Below, in pieces: positions 34,031 through 46,369 of a stretch of DNA of 64,000 nt. Under the pieces are notes generated by a model that did not search any database, had not been told where the DNA came from, and saw nothing but the letters and a program-made list of their open reading frames with translations. Each line of letters opens with the position of its first letter. Position 1 is the first letter of the stretch. Position numbers and translations under genes: made by a program. Source of the DNA: Dasypus novemcinctus (lineage: Eukaryota > Chordata > Mammalia > Cingulata > Dasypodidae); NCBI RefSeq assembly GCF_030445035.2, contig NC_080702.1:28660053-28724052 (forward strand), read 5' to 3'.

Positions 34031-35770
34031 AAAAACCTTGAGTTACTCACCTTCATGGCTGGGCCAGCACCCAGACCCCATCTTCGAGGCAAATAGCTTC
34101 AGTAAAACCTGGGGCTCACTGTGGTCAACTGAGAAGGGAGTGGAAGTCATCCTCCCTGGGAAGATAAAGGATGTGGCAGAGGGCAGAGAGCATTCCGCTC
34201 CCAGCAGCCCCTTACCTGACAGCACAGGCATCGGGGAGCCCCAGGTTTTGGGGTCCCACTGTCTGGGCTGCTCCAGGTTTGGCTGACCTTGGCTGCCAGC
34301 TGCTTTCAAGCTCACACCTGCAATCTCCCCACAAAGAGGCCCAGCGGACTCTTCTCCCCCTTAGCCAGCACCCCCAAACTGATGCTCTGCCTGCCACCCT
34401 TCTCTGGGGGTCCAGGGACCATACTCATGGCCGGCCTTGGCTCTGACCCTCCCTGCACTTCCAGGACCGGGATGTGGGGGGACTCACTGGACCCTGCCCC
34501 GAGAGAAGGTCCCTGGGTGCCATCTGCAGCCGGGACTCTGCCTGCCACACAGCGCCTTGCGCCCAGGCCCTGGGGCCCCAGCTCAGTCTCTCTTTGCACT
34601 TTGGCACTGAGGAGCAGCAGAGGGCCTGGGCCAAACGGGAGAACGAGAAGGCCGAGCGGGAGAGGCCGGCGCAGGACCTGGAGCTGGCCATCGCCCTCGA
34701 CAGGGCGCGCGTGCCCGCCACCTAGGCGCGGGGGGCCACGCCGAGCCCTGGGGGCGCCCACCAGGAAAGGAGACCCCAGTCTGCACACGCACAGCCCTCC
34801 TCACACAGGGATGGAGTCCAGCCACCATCGTGTGGGAGACTCACTGCCCAGAGCCCCAGGCCCCATGGGGCGCAGGAAATGCCACTTACCCACCTCATGC
34901 CACCCTCACCCCTTTGCCCACAGTGTCTCATGGAGAGAAATGGGGACGGCGTGGAAAAGCCAAGCTCGCCCCGAGGCCGCTGCGCATCGCCAGCCCCCTC
35001 GTCCAGCCACAGCGTCCCCCCACGTCAGGCGGGCGTGCTGGTGCCCCATTCCTCGTGCGGCAAGGAGATAGGTGCCAGCCTCGGACCTTTCTCCTTGCAC
35101 TCCAAACCCGGCCCATGAAAACGCGCCCCTCCCCTGCCAGTGAGCCCCCACCCCGTGATGTATGTGTTCGTTGTCTAAAATGTAAGTTTGAATGATGAAT
35201 ATGAAATATTTTATTATGAAGCCCGAGGATCCTTGGTTACGTGTTTAACCATTGTCCAGTCGGGGAGAACCCCCTCGTGGTCTCCCTCAGGTCGAAAGGA
35301 TGGGGGTAGCACATCTCGTGTGGCCAGAGCCCAGCGCCTGGCAGGCTGCCTCTCCCAGGCCTGGGTGTCTCCAGTCGTGAGTGGGGCAGTCGTGTGCCCT
35401 CCCCCAGGGGATGTCGTGGCCACCTGGATGTGTGAAGGAGTGCAGGGATCTGCCCCCATGCGAGCCTGCACTGTGTGTCCATCCACTCCCAAGAATGCCT
35501 GGGGAAGGACTGACCATCTCCTGTCTTTGGTGTGCCCCTCCACCCAAGGACTGGGGAAACCGAGTCCCGAAGTCCCAAATCAAGCCACAGCCTTCCTTGG
35601 GAGCATCAGGACTAACGGGCACTGGGTCGCTGTTGTGGAAGCGGGACCCACGCTCAGGACAGGACTGCTCTCTGGCTTCACGTGCCAGTCACGTCCTGAG
35701 AGGCAAGGATGGTTCAAAGACACATCTCAGGAGCAAGCTTTTCTCCTTTGTTTTAAAAAGTTTTGTTTTT
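34031..35770 (+). other. GC-rich unassigned segment with coding-like stretches
   Basis: This is the only sizeable non-repeat, GC-rich block between the two ZNF promoters. An open frame at 34,474-34,725 ends in a charged helical segment beginning near residue 46 (TEEQQRAWAKRENEKAER), then an acidic-hydrophobic LELAIAL run and a TAG stop. The motif recalls a ubiquitin-interacting motif, but lacks its conserved serine. A second candidate, 34,922-35,118, opens after a good splice acceptor (TTTGCCCACAG) and ends in TGA. I do not recognise either protein. They could be 3' exons of a gene fragment carried in by duplication, or chance frames in GC-rich DNA. Confidence 0.3.
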
Positions 35771-36165
35771 CTTTTTTTTTTTTAAGATTTATTTTTATTT
35801 ATTTCTCTCGCCTTCCCCCCTGTTGTCTGCTCTGTGTCCATTTGCTGGGTGTTCTGCTTCTGCTTGCATTGTCAGGTGGCACTGGGAAACTGCTTCTCTT
35901 TTTGTTGCATCATCTTGCTGCATCAGCTCTCTGTGTGTGCGGCGCCACTCCTGGGTAGGCTGCACATTTTTTCACACGGGCCGGCTCTCCTTGCGGGGCG
36001 CACTCCTTGCATGGGGGGGCACCCCTCTGTGGCACGGCACTCCTTGTACATGGCAGCACTGCCCATGGGCCAGCTCACCACACGGATCAGGAGGCCCTGG
36101 GTATAGGAACCCTGGACCCTCCATATGGTAGACGGACGCTCTATCAGTTGAGCCACGTCCGATTC
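35771..36165 (-). repeat. DAS-type SINE, minus, older subfamily
   Basis: T-rich tail at the left, with a diverged head at 36,100-36,165 (GTAGACGGACGCTCTATCAG on the plus strand). Confidence 0.83.
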
Positions 36166-36540
36166 TTTTTTTTTTAATCAAACATTTCTCCCCACCCCAT
36201 CCCCCAAGAAGAAAAATCCCACAGAACTGCAGCGCAAACACCGGGGCCCTCACCAATGTTATAAAGTACAAAGCAACTCCTGAAATGTCTTGGATTTCCC
36301 CCAAGTTCAGGGGGCCGTAGAAATGCCTACTAGCGTTCATTGTCTCTACCCGTTTGGCTTTAGAGCCCTTAAGCGTTTATTTTGCATTTCATGCTGCCAC
36401 GGACATCGTTGTGCAAATATCTGTTCATGTCTGGGGCAGATTGAAATTATTTTATGAATCCCAAGAAGAAACTAATCCTGTGGGTGTGAGAACCTTTTGC
36501 CTGGGCTGCATTAGGGAGGTGGGACTCAGCCCTCTTGCTG
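36166..36540. other. Unassigned DNA
   Basis: No gene and no repeat recognised in this 375-base stretch. Confidence 0.4.
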
Positions 36541-37408
36541 CGTCTGATAAAACCTGAGACACAGGAAAAGGGAGCCGCCATGTTTGATCCTGCCATGTGA
36601 CAGAAAGGACTTAAGTTTCACCCACAGCTGAGATGCAAGGAGAGAAGCCCCCAAGAGGCTCAAAGAGCTGAGGGCCAGAGAAAGATGAGCCACATCCCTG
36701 ATAGCTTGCAGCTGAACTCAGGTAGAAAGCAGAGCAGCCGAGACTGATATATAGGAGGCCCAGAAAGAGAAATCCCATGGCCTGGTTGCACTCAACTGAG
36801 CTGGGGGAGGAGGAGGAAAAAGGCAAAGATCTTAGCAAAGATCTGCAACCATCTTGCTTCAACATGTGGCAGCTGGGAAGCGGACTTGGCCCAATGGATA
36901 GGGCATCCGCCTACCACATGGGAGATATGCAGTTCAAACCCTGGGCCTCCTTGAACCATCTGGAGCTGGGCGCTGATGTGTGCAGAGAGTGCCCTGCCAC
37001 GCGGGGGTGTCCCCCACATAGGGGAGCCCCATGTGCAAGGAGTGTGCCCCGTAAGGAGAGCCGCCCAGCGCGAAAGAAAGTGCAGCCTGCCCAGGAGTGG
37101 CGCCGCACACACGGAGAGCTGACACAACAAGATGATGCAACAAAAACAAACACAGATTCCCGGTGCTGCTGATAAGGATAGAAGCAGTCACAGAAGAACA
37201 CACAGTGAATGGACACAGAGAGTAGACAACTGCGGGGGGGGGGAAGGAGGGGAGAGAAATAAATAAATCTTGAAAATAAAAAAAAAAACATGCGGCGGCT
37301 GACTTTGGTGAGAAAGTATCCCTGCTGATGCCTTCATTTGGACATTTCATGGCCTTGGCACTGTCTCAGTTTTTACCCACAAATAATCCCCTTTATTAAA
37401 ACCAAACC
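36541..37408 (+). repeat. Unclassified interspersed repeat holding a SINE
   Basis: A related copy of the repeat at 29,320-29,760, ending at about 37,400 with CCCCTTTATTAAAACC. A DAS-type SINE (36,875-37,286) is inserted with target duplication AACATGTGGCAGCT / AACATGCGGCGGCT. Confidence 0.55.
36875..37286 (+). repeat. DAS-type SINE, second subfamily
   Basis: Complete element with GATAAGGATAGAAGCAG body and A-rich tail, bounded by the 14-base imperfect TSD noted for its host repeat. Confidence 0.9.
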
Positions 37409-37765
37409 GGGAAACGGACTTTGGCCCAGTGGTTAGGGCGTCCGTCTACCACATGGGAGGTCCGCGGTTCAAACCCCGGGCCTCCCTGACCCGTGCGGAG
37501 CTGGCCATGCGCAGTGCTGATGCGCGCAAGGAGTGCCGTGCCACGCAGGGGTGTCCCCCGCGTGGGGGAGCCCCACGCGCAAGGAGTGCGCCGGTGAGGA
37601 AAGCCGCCCAGCGTGAAAGAAAGTGCAGCCTGCCCAGGAATGGCGCCGCCCACACTTCCCGTGCCGCTGACGACAACAGAAGCGGACAAAGAAACAAGAC
37701 GCAGCAAATAGACACAGAAAACAGACAACCGGGGGAGGGGAGGGGAATTAAATAAATAAAAATAA

Positions 37766-37791
<26 letters not shown>
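37409..37791 (+). repeat. Young DAS-type SINE with perfect 11-bp TSD
   Basis: AAAACCAAACC at 37,398-37,408 and 37,792-37,802. It is very similar to the copies at 10,840 and 39,612 and has a long uninterrupted A tail, so it is a recent insertion. Confidence 0.92.
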
Positions 37792-37796
<5 letters not shown>

Positions 37797-37802
37797 CAAA
37801 CC

Positions 37803-38612
37803 ATTTCTGGTACTTTGCATTAGCAGCCCTTTGCAAAATAAAACAGCATCCTTGCTTTCCATTCCTCTGAATATTTCCCTAGTAGTGGGTTTGCCAGATC
37901 ATATGACAGTTCTATGTTTAGTTTCCTGAAAAACAGCCAAACTGTCTTCCAGAGAGGCTGCACCAATTTACACTCCCACCAACAGTAGAGGAGTGTTCCT
38001 ATTTCTCCACACTCTCTCCAGCACTATAGTTTTTTTAAACAATGGTCATTGTGTATGGTGTGAGAGGATATTTCATTGAAGTTTTGATCTGCCTTTCCCT
38101 AATAGTTAATTATGTTGCGCATCTTTTCACGTGTCTTTTGCCCATTTGTATTTCCACTTTGGGAAAATGTCTATTCAAGTTTTTTTAGCCCATTTTTTTA
38201 ATTAATATTTTTTGTCTTTATTTTTTAATATTACATTCAAAAAATATGAGGTCCCCATATACCCCCCATCCCCCTCATTCCCCTCTCCTCCCATAACAAC
38301 AATCTCCTCCATCATCATGAGACATTCACTGCATTTGGTGAATACATCTCTGAGCACCGCTGCACCTCATGGTCAATGGTCCACATCATAGCCCACACTC
38401 TCCCACAGTCCACCCAGTGGGCCATGGGAGGACATACAATGATCGGTAACTGTCCCTGCAGCACCACCCAGGACAACTCCAAGTCCCGAAAACGCCCCCA
38501 CATCTCATCTCTTCCTCCCACTTCCTACCCCCAGCAGCCACCATGGCCACTTTCTCCACACCAATGCCACAATTTCTTCGATTACTAATCACAATAGTTC
38601 ATGAATAGACAA
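37803..38612 (-). mobile_element. Two L1 pieces, minus: old ORF2/UTR remnant and a 3' UTR end
   Basis: About 37,860-38,180 is an old ORF2 end read on the minus strand. About 38,190-38,612 is the terminal 420 bases of the xenarthran-type L1 3' UTR seen at 15,660-16,075 and 45,120-45,520. Confidence 0.75.
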
Positions 38613-39611
38613 CTCAGGAAATGTCATCAGAGTACTTCAGGCAGGGTGCATCTCTCTTACAAAATAGGGGAGAAGGTGTAGAAGTCATCTAAGGGAGCCC
38701 CTTTGAGGACCTGCAGACCAGGAGAGTGCTGCACACGTTGTCTAGGAGGGACTGGGCACTGACAGACCAAGAGGCCAAAGGTAAAACCGTGACTTGATGC
38801 CCCAGAGAAAGCTGCCCATCCACCACCCCTGAGCTGAACAGGTAAAACCTGCAGTTGAGTGGCCAATGGAGAGGAGAAAGGACATATTCCTCCATGGGAA
38901 GAGGGACAGGGAAGCAGAGGGTTGAGTGTGGATTTTCTTTGGCAAATGTGACACCATAGCTCACTGATTCAGAAGAACTAGTTACTGGATATTGGATTCA
39001 TCTCTGTGGAAGGGTTTGCTGAGGAGTATCACCTGGCTAGATGGAAAATGAAGGAAGACAAGGCTTGTCTTTCCCGTTTCCTTCCCAGGTATGGTAGATC
39101 TGGAATATGCCCCATTAGCAGCTCCCTGACACTGTTTTGATTACTTAAATAGGACAATCTTAAAGTTTGAGAAAAATTTAAACTAAAAATCAAAGAAGAG
39201 CTGTGAAATAAAACCACTAGGCCAGAGAGAGAAATTCATCAACAGAGCAAAATTGCCAACATATCCTGATGCCTAGATATCAACACAAGATAACAAGCCA
39301 TACTAAGAAACAGGAAGATATGGTTCAGCCAAAGGAACAAACCAAAACTCCAGACAAAACATAGAATTTAAGATGACTAATCAAAGATGTTCAAACAAAA
39401 CGTCTTAATCAATTCCAGGAGAAGAAGGAATAGGAAGAATAAATATTATTAAGATATCCTACCAAAACTGATCTACACATTCAATGCAATCCCAACAAAA
39501 ATCAACACAGCATTCTTTAATGAACTAGATAAACTAGCTATGATATTTATTTGGAAAGGAAAGAGGCCCAAAATAGCCAAAGACATATTGAAAAAGAAAA
39601 ATGAAATTGGA

Positions 39612-39983
39612 GGGAAACGGACGTGGCCCAGTGGTTAGGGCATCCGTCTACCACATGGGAGGTCCGCAGTTCAAACCCCGGGCCTCCTTGACCCGTGTGG
39701 GGCTGGCCCATGCGCAATGCTGATGCGCGCAAGGAGTGCCCTGCCACGCAGGGGTGTCCCCCGTGTAGGGGAGCCCCACGCGCAAGGAGTGCGCCCCGTA
39801 AGGAGAGCCGCCCAGCGCGAAAGAAAGTGCAGCTTGCCCAGGAATGGCGCCGCCCACACTTCCCGTGCCACTGACGACAACAGAAGTGGACAAAGAAACA
39901 AGACACAGAAAATAGACACAGAGAACAGACAACTGGGGGAGGGGGGGGGGGCATTAAATAAACAAATAAATCTTAAAAAAAAG
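39612..39983 (+). repeat. Young DAS-type SINE with about 20-bp TSD
   Basis: AAAAGAAAAATGAAATTGGA flanks both sides. Complete head, body and tail, inserted in L1 ORF2. Confidence 0.92.
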
Positions 39984-40606
39984 AAAAGAAAAATGAAATT
40001 GGAGGAATCACACTACCTGACTCAAAGCATACTACAAAGCTACAGTAGTGAAAACAGCTTGGTATTGGCACAAGGATAGACACACTGACCAATGGAACCA
40101 AATTGAGAGTTCTGATATAGATCCTCATATATATAGTCATATAATATTCGATAAAGCCACCAAACCCTCTCAACTCGGAGAGAATGGCCTCTTCAACAAA
40201 TGGTGCCTGGAGACCTGGATATCCATATATAAAAGAATGAAAGAGTATTACCAACTCACACCTTATACAAAAATCAACTCAAGATGGATCAAAGACCTAA
40301 ATATAAGAGCCAAGACCATAAAGACTTTGGAAAGCAATGTAGGGAACCATCTATAGGACCTTGTAATAGGAAATGGCTTCATGAACTTCACACCAAAAAC
40401 ACGAGCAGCAAAAGAACAAATAGAAAAATGGAACTTCCTCAAAATTAAAGCCTTCTGCACCTCAAAGGAGTTTGTCAAGAAAGTGAAAAGAGAGCCTACC
40501 CAATGGGAGAAAATATTTGGTAATCATATATCTGATAGGAAACTTATATCCTGCATATATAAAGAATACCTATATCTTGAAAATAAAAAGACAAACAATC
40601 CATTTT

Positions 40607-40622
40607 AAAAATGGGAAAAAGA
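40607..40622. repeat. Target-site duplication of cytochrome c retrocopy, left
   Basis: AAAAATGGGAAAAAGA, repeated exactly at 41,579-41,594 after the poly(A) tail; it is L1 ORF2 sequence. The TTTT/AAAA context at the left edge fits L1 endonuclease cutting. Confidence 0.93.
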
Positions 40623-41578
40623 GAGCGGCGTGTCCTTGGATTTAGAGCGCGGGACGTCTGGCTTTGGAGTAGACTCCTGTGTAGTGCGCGACGAGAGAGC
40701 GAATTCAAAATGGGTGATGTTGAGAAGGGCAAGAAGATTTTTGTTCAGAAATGTGCCCAGTGCCACACCGTGGAAAAGGGAGGCAAGCACAAGACTGGGC
40801 CAAATCTGCATGGTCTCTTTGGGCGGAAGACAGGTCAGGCCCCTGGATTCTCTTACACAGATGCCAACAAGAACAAAGGCATCACCTGGGGAGAGGAGAC
40901 ACTGATGGAGTATTTAGAAAATCCCAAGAAGTACATCCCTGGAACAAAAATGATCTTTGCTGGCATTAAGAAGAAGGCAGAAAGGGCAGACTTGATAGCT
41001 TATCTCAAAAAAGCTACTAATGAGTAATAGTTGGGTACTGCGTTATTTATTGCAAAACAAAAATGTCTTATGACTTTTGTACATGTAACATATTTAAATT
41101 GATCTCATACACCAGAATTCAGATCATGAATGGCCGATAGGATATTTTTGTTGGACAGTCTGAGTTAAATAATATTGGCTTATAGTTAAATGTGTATGAT
41201 CAAGCTTTTTGAATTTGGATAGTAATTCTGGTCCAGCAAGTGCTATCACTGTTTCCCCCTTCTAAAGTTATAATTGGACTCAAAGCTAGGTTGCATTTGT
41301 AGTGTTCAACTTTTCACAAAGATAAGTGAATGCCAACTCACAACTTAAAATAGGAGATTGGTTTTATATTTAGATTTATATAATGGTTTTATGAATATAT
41401 TTAAATACTAAGGGAAATCCCTTCACTGTCTCATAGAGCAAGACTCACCTGTGTTTCAGTTGGTGTTCATCAGCCTGTTTAAAGGCAGGTGCTGAAAATA
41501 AGGTAGCTATGTCCACTTTTATCTTTTTGGTCTTTACTGTGTCAATCTAATTAAAATTCCCTGTATCTGAAAAAAAAA
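40623..41578 (+). mobile_element. CYCS: Processed retrocopy of somatic cytochrome c mRNA
   Basis: An intronless copy comprising a 5' UTR of about 87 bases, an open coding frame, a 3' UTR of about 540 bases with ATTAAA at 41,550-41,555, and a poly(A) tail from 41,570. Perfect 16-bp target duplications flank it. It was made by L1-type retrotransposition into an older L1. Confidence 0.93.
40710..41027 (+). CDS. CYCS: Cytochrome c, intact retrocopy reading frame (105 codons)
   Basis: Cytochrome c carries electrons between complexes III and IV in the mitochondrial intermembrane space and triggers apoptosome assembly. The frame gives [11 protein letters not shown] at the start and the haem-attachment motif CAQCH at residues 15-19 (Met counted). 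The axial methionine is in PGTKMIF, and the frame ends KKATNE, at the normal mammalian length. No stop, frameshift or loss of a key residue is seen. The ATG at 40,710 has AAA at -3, as in the parent mRNA. The frame stays open upstream to another ATG at 40,611 lying in the target duplication, which would add 33 residues. Retrocopies of this gene are common in mammals and mostly decay. An intact one is either young, conserved by chance or used; no promoter is evident. Confidence 0.85.
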   Translation: MGDVEKGKKIFVQKCAQCHTVEKGGKHKTGPNLHGLFGRKTGQAPGFSYTDANKNKGITWGEETLMEYLENPKKYIPGTKMIFAGIKKKAERADLIAYLKKATNE

Positions 41579-44092
41579 AAAAATGGGAAAAAGATTTAAA
41601 CAGACACTTCTCCAAAGAAGAAATACAAGTGGCTAAAAAGCACATGAAAAAATGCTCCAAATCTCTAGCTTTTAGAGAAATGCAAAGCAAAACTACAATG
41701 AGATACCATCTTACTCCCGTAAGATTGGCAGCTATGAAAAAAATAGAAGACTACAAATGCTGCAGAGGATGTGGAGGAATGGTAACACTCATCCACTGCT
41801 GGTGGGAATGCAGAAGGATCCAGCAATTCTAGAGGACAGATTGGCGGTTTCTCACAAAACTAGCTATAGATTTGCCATATGACCCAGCAATTCCACTGCT
41901 GGGTATATACCCAGCAGAACTGAAAACAAGGAAACAAACCAATATATGCATACCAATGTTCGTAGCAGTATTGTTCACTATTGCCAAAAGTTGGAATCAA
42001 CCCAAATGCTCATCAACAGATGAATCGATAAATAAAATGTGGTATATACATACAATGAAATACTACTCAGCTATAAGAATGAATATACTACAAACACACA
42101 TGATAACATGGATGAATCTTGAGAACCTCATGTTGAGTGAAGCAACCCAGGCACTGAAGAACAAATACTACATGACCTCAATGATATGAAATAAGTAAAC
42201 CAAGCTGCCTCAGAGAGCTAGAGAGTGGATGATAAACTTACAGGAAATTGAAGGGTAGTGGAAGGTTGCGAGCTGACACCTACCTGGGTGAAATCTATGA
42301 TAAGCTGGAGGTAAGTATTTGTACAGGGAAGGGATAAAATGGGGGCATAGGGATACCTCTGGGTGGGGCTTACAGGCTTGCGAGGGGCTAGGGATGGGAG
42401 GATGGGTAATATGGCCCAAGAAATTTGGGGGAGTGTGGGGGAACCTATGAACATAGAAGATTGTCAGGTATGTGTTTGAGAGTATAATGTTGAGAAAACT
42501 TTTTCAAAAATATAATAAGGAAGGTTACCAGTTTAAGATGCTTAAAGGGGAGAATCTGACACAGGATAGGCTTCTAGGGAGTGTGTGAGTGCTTATTTTG
42601 TGATAGTGGGTTATATCATTGGATGGGGACCCATACAATGACAGTGAAGGTATCCCCACATCCTGGGGAGGACTGATGTTCTCAAATGGAGGGAATTGTG
42701 TCTCTCAAGAGAAATGGTGGCTCCCAATGCATTAGGGCAGTCGAGCATGTCAAGCCCTCAACATTGTTGCAAGTATCTCTGAATATGGCCCTTCAAGCAA
42801 TGAAGATTGATTGTCACTGTGGGCCCTGAGGGGAGGGGAAAGAAGTATTGAATAGATGGAATCAATGTAACTGTGGGGCAATGGAAGTATACCACAAGAT
42901 TATGCAAGGATGGATATAGGACATGTTAAATTACACCAAAAATGTATAGGGGCCTATAGCCTAAAATGTAAATCATAATGTAAAACATAAGATAGCTAAA
43001 AATTTAGAAAATTGTATAGTCTAAAATGTAAACCATAATGTAAATCCAAGTGTAATCTTGTTTGAAAGATCTTGTCTCAATATCTGTATATATCAGTTGC
43101 AGTAAAGATTATTGTTAGGGAAGGGACAAAGTATTTTATGTTGGATATGTGGGAGTACCATATATTGTATACATGAATCACTGTGATCTAAAACTTTTGT
43201 GAAGACAAGCTAATAATTAGAAAAAAGAAAAGAAAAAGAGAGAATGTAGACACTGAGGAAGACATGGAAGAAGTTGCCTTGCCAATGTGCACACAGGGCA
43301 ACACTTATTGCAGTGATGGAAGGCAAAATATCAAAAACAAAGCTTTTTAATTTTTTAATTTTTTGATACCCCAATTTATTTTTACTTTAATTTTTCTAAA
43401 TTAGTATGTATTCTATACCTAACCTTTAAACCCATCACTATATTCCATTTTACTATTAATGGAAACTGGCAATATATTAGGCTTCATTTTCAAAGAAGTT
43501 TTGGATCACAGAGAGGTTCAACAATGGCAGGGGAGGAATACTGGTGTGGGATGTTATTGATGTGGGCACATGGTTTGGAGGGAGTTCTTCAGGTCATATA
43601 TACAGGGTACATAAAAATGTTTGGATATTTTCATAGTGGTTACAGTTAAAAATGACAACTGAGGGAGTGCTGAGTTCCTAGCCAGGGGAGCTCTATTGCA
43701 TTCCTTAATGGAACAGCAACAATCCCCCAAGTGCAATGGCAAAGACCAAAAAAGGATGGTCCAACAATGAGCCCTTGATACTAATGACTATGCTCGTGAG
43801 CCTGTGCACCTGAAAGAAGAACAAGGCCTAGACCTGCAGGGAGCCTAAGAGTTACCTCCTGAGAGCCTCCATGTTGCTCAAATGTGGCCAGTCTTGAAGC
43901 CAAATTCAGCATGTAAATACATTGCCTTCCCCCCAGCATAGGGCATGACTCCTGGTGATGAGCCTCCCTGGCACCAAGGGATTACTACCAAGTACAAGTT
44001 GATGATGTAACTAGAAAATGACCTTGAATAAAAGAGTCAACTCAGACCAGCAGAATATCTCAGCCTACGTGTAATATCAAGAGTTAAAAATG

Positions 44093-44463
44093 GGGAAACT
44101 GGACTTGGCCCAGTGGTTAGGGTGTCCATCTACCACATGGGAGGCCCACGGTTCAAACCCCGGGCCTCCTTGACCCGTGTGGAGCTGGCCCATGCGCAGT
44201 GCTGATGCACGCAAGGAGTGCCCTGCCACACAGGGGTGTCCCCCATGTAGGGGAGCCCCACGCACAAGGAGTGCGCCCCATAAGGAGAGCCGCCCAGCAC
44301 GAAAGAAAGTGCAGCCTGCCCACGAATGGCGCCGCCCACACTTCCCGCGCCGCTGACGACAACAGAAGCGGACAAAGAAACAAAACGCAGCAAATAGACA
44401 CAGAGAACAGACAACCGGGGGAGGGGGGAAATTAAATAAATAAATAAATCTTTAAAAATAAAA
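44093..44463 (+). repeat. DAS-type SINE with 13-bp TSD
   Basis: AGAGTTAAAAATG at 44,080-44,092 and 44,464-44,476; inserted in the L1 3' UTR. Confidence 0.92.
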
Positions 44464-46369
44464 AGAGTTAAAAATGCTTTTTGGCCTTGAATAAAAGGGG
44501 GAAATGGAAAAGGACAAATGAGTTTATATGGTTGTGAGTCTTCAAAAAAGAGCTGAGAGGTCATCAGAGGGGTGGCCCTTACGTACACCTCAGCAGAGTC
44601 CCAGAGACAGCTAAAGTAGATACAACCTCAGGTATTGGTTCTTCTGAGGGATACAGAGACCCACAAGTTCTATGGTTATGAGAGGTGGAATTCAGTGCCT
44701 TGTCAGTTGGCCCTACTTTGAAGTTTGTGTTCCTGAGTGTGATGGAGTTGAACTCAGATGTGATTTTTGTTCACAAGCCTCTCCTGTTACTTTTACTGGA
44801 CCTGTGGTTGGTGCAGGGGTTTAGTGTATACTCAGGGGACCTGAATCTCTGGACTGTCCATGTCCATGATAGCCAGGCCCTGGGCCTCAACAGACTTGCA
44901 ACCCTCTGGTTTATTGGACTTACCCCAGCCAGCTAACAGGGAGATGAAGAAGGTCAACCACCACACCAGGGAGCCAAGAGTGCCTACAACTGCAAGCAGG
45001 AGAATTGCATCCAGCATCCATGTGGAATCTAAGCCCCCTCTCGATATAGATGCGGAGTGGACATAACCATTCCAGGGTCCACAGGATAGAGGAATAGAGT
45101 ATGGATTAGAGTGCATTTACTGATATTCTATTCATGAACTATTGTGATTAGTAATCGAAGAAAATGTATCATTGATGTGGAGAAAGTGGCCATGGTGGCT
45201 GCTGAGGGTAGGGGGTGGGAAGAAGAGATGTGATGTGGGGGCACTTTCAGGACTTGGAGTTGTCCTGGGTGGTACTGAAGAGACAGTCACTGGACAATGT
45301 ATGTCCTCCCATGGCCCACTGGGTGGACTGGGGGAGAGTGTAAACTACAATGTGGACCATTGACCATGTGGTGCAGCAGTGCTCAGAGATGTATTCTCCA
45401 AGTGCAATGAATGTCACATGATGATGTAGGAGGTTGTTGTTATGGGATGAGTGGGGTGAGGGTAGTGGGGGTATATGGAGATCTCATATTTTTTTAATGT
45501 AACATTTTTTAAAAAGACCAAAAAAAACTGAGATAGTATGGTACCAAGAGTCCAGATCTACAAAAGATATTAAAGGGTGTGTTACAGTTTGAAAGGAAAA
45601 GACAAGAGCAAGAGCCCAAGAGAAGAGTGTAGAAATGAAGAATGTAAGTAAGAGAAACTAAAAGGGTTAAAAGACACACAGTAGTAAGATATTACAATAG
45701 AAAGCCAAGGGATAAAGTAAATGAAGTAACACCTTTACAGTAGTGACACTGAATGTTAATGGATTTAACACCCCAATTAAAAGATACAGACTGATAGAAT
45801 GAATAAAAGAAACACAAGTCATCTATTTGTTCTCTACAAGAGACTCTCCTTAGGCACAAGGACACAATCAGTCTGAAAGTGAAAAAAATAAAGGAAAAAA
45901 TATTCCACAAAAATAATAATCAAAAAAGAGTTGGAGTAGTGGTAGTAATATTAAGTAGATTTTAAATGCAAATCTGTTATGAAATGTAGAAGGTTACTAT
46001 ATATTAATAAAAGGGACAACTCACCAAGAAGAAATAGCAATAATAAATATGTATGCACCTAACTTTGATGCCCCAAAATACATGAGAAACCACTGGCAAA
46101 ATGGATGGGAGAAACAGACGTCTCTACAATAATAGTAGGAGACATCAATACACCACACTAAGCATTAGATAGAATATCTGGACAGAGGAGAATTAAGGAA
46201 ACTGAAAACTTGATTAATATGATAAATGAAATAGACCTAATAGATGTTTATAGCAGATTACACCTCAAAACAACAGGCTCACATTCTTCTCAAGTGCTCA
46301 TGGATCTTTCTCCAAGATAGACCATATGCTGGGATATAAGTCAGATCTCAATTTTAAAAATCGAAATTA

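Larger units (their letters stand above)
38613..45525 (+). mobile_element. L1 with internal deletion, hosting two SINEs and a cytochrome c retrocopy
   Basis: The 5' UTR/ORF1-start-like sequence (38,617-39,430) joins directly to the last third of ORF2 (39,440-40,606), so ORF1 and most of ORF2 are missing. ORF2 continues after the retrocopy (41,579-42,189) and ends with the family's WMNLENLMLSE-type C terminus. A 3' UTR of about 2.9 kb follows to 45,525. Nested are SINEs at 39,612 and 44,093 and the cytochrome c copy at 40,623. ORF2 is open over long stretches but truncated. Confidence 0.8.

Noticed and set aside
35188-35958. A 256-codon open frame
   Set aside because: It runs from unassigned GC-rich DNA straight into a minus-strand SINE, shows no domain and has no supported start; treated as accidental.
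42210-42454. Frames in L1 3' UTRs (also 13,149-13,394, 14,588-14,881, 44,685-45,116, 59,065-59,375)
   Set aside because: They recur at the same UTR positions in different L1 copies but on either strand, with stops at varying sites. Chance frames in a conserved repeat are more likely than coding.
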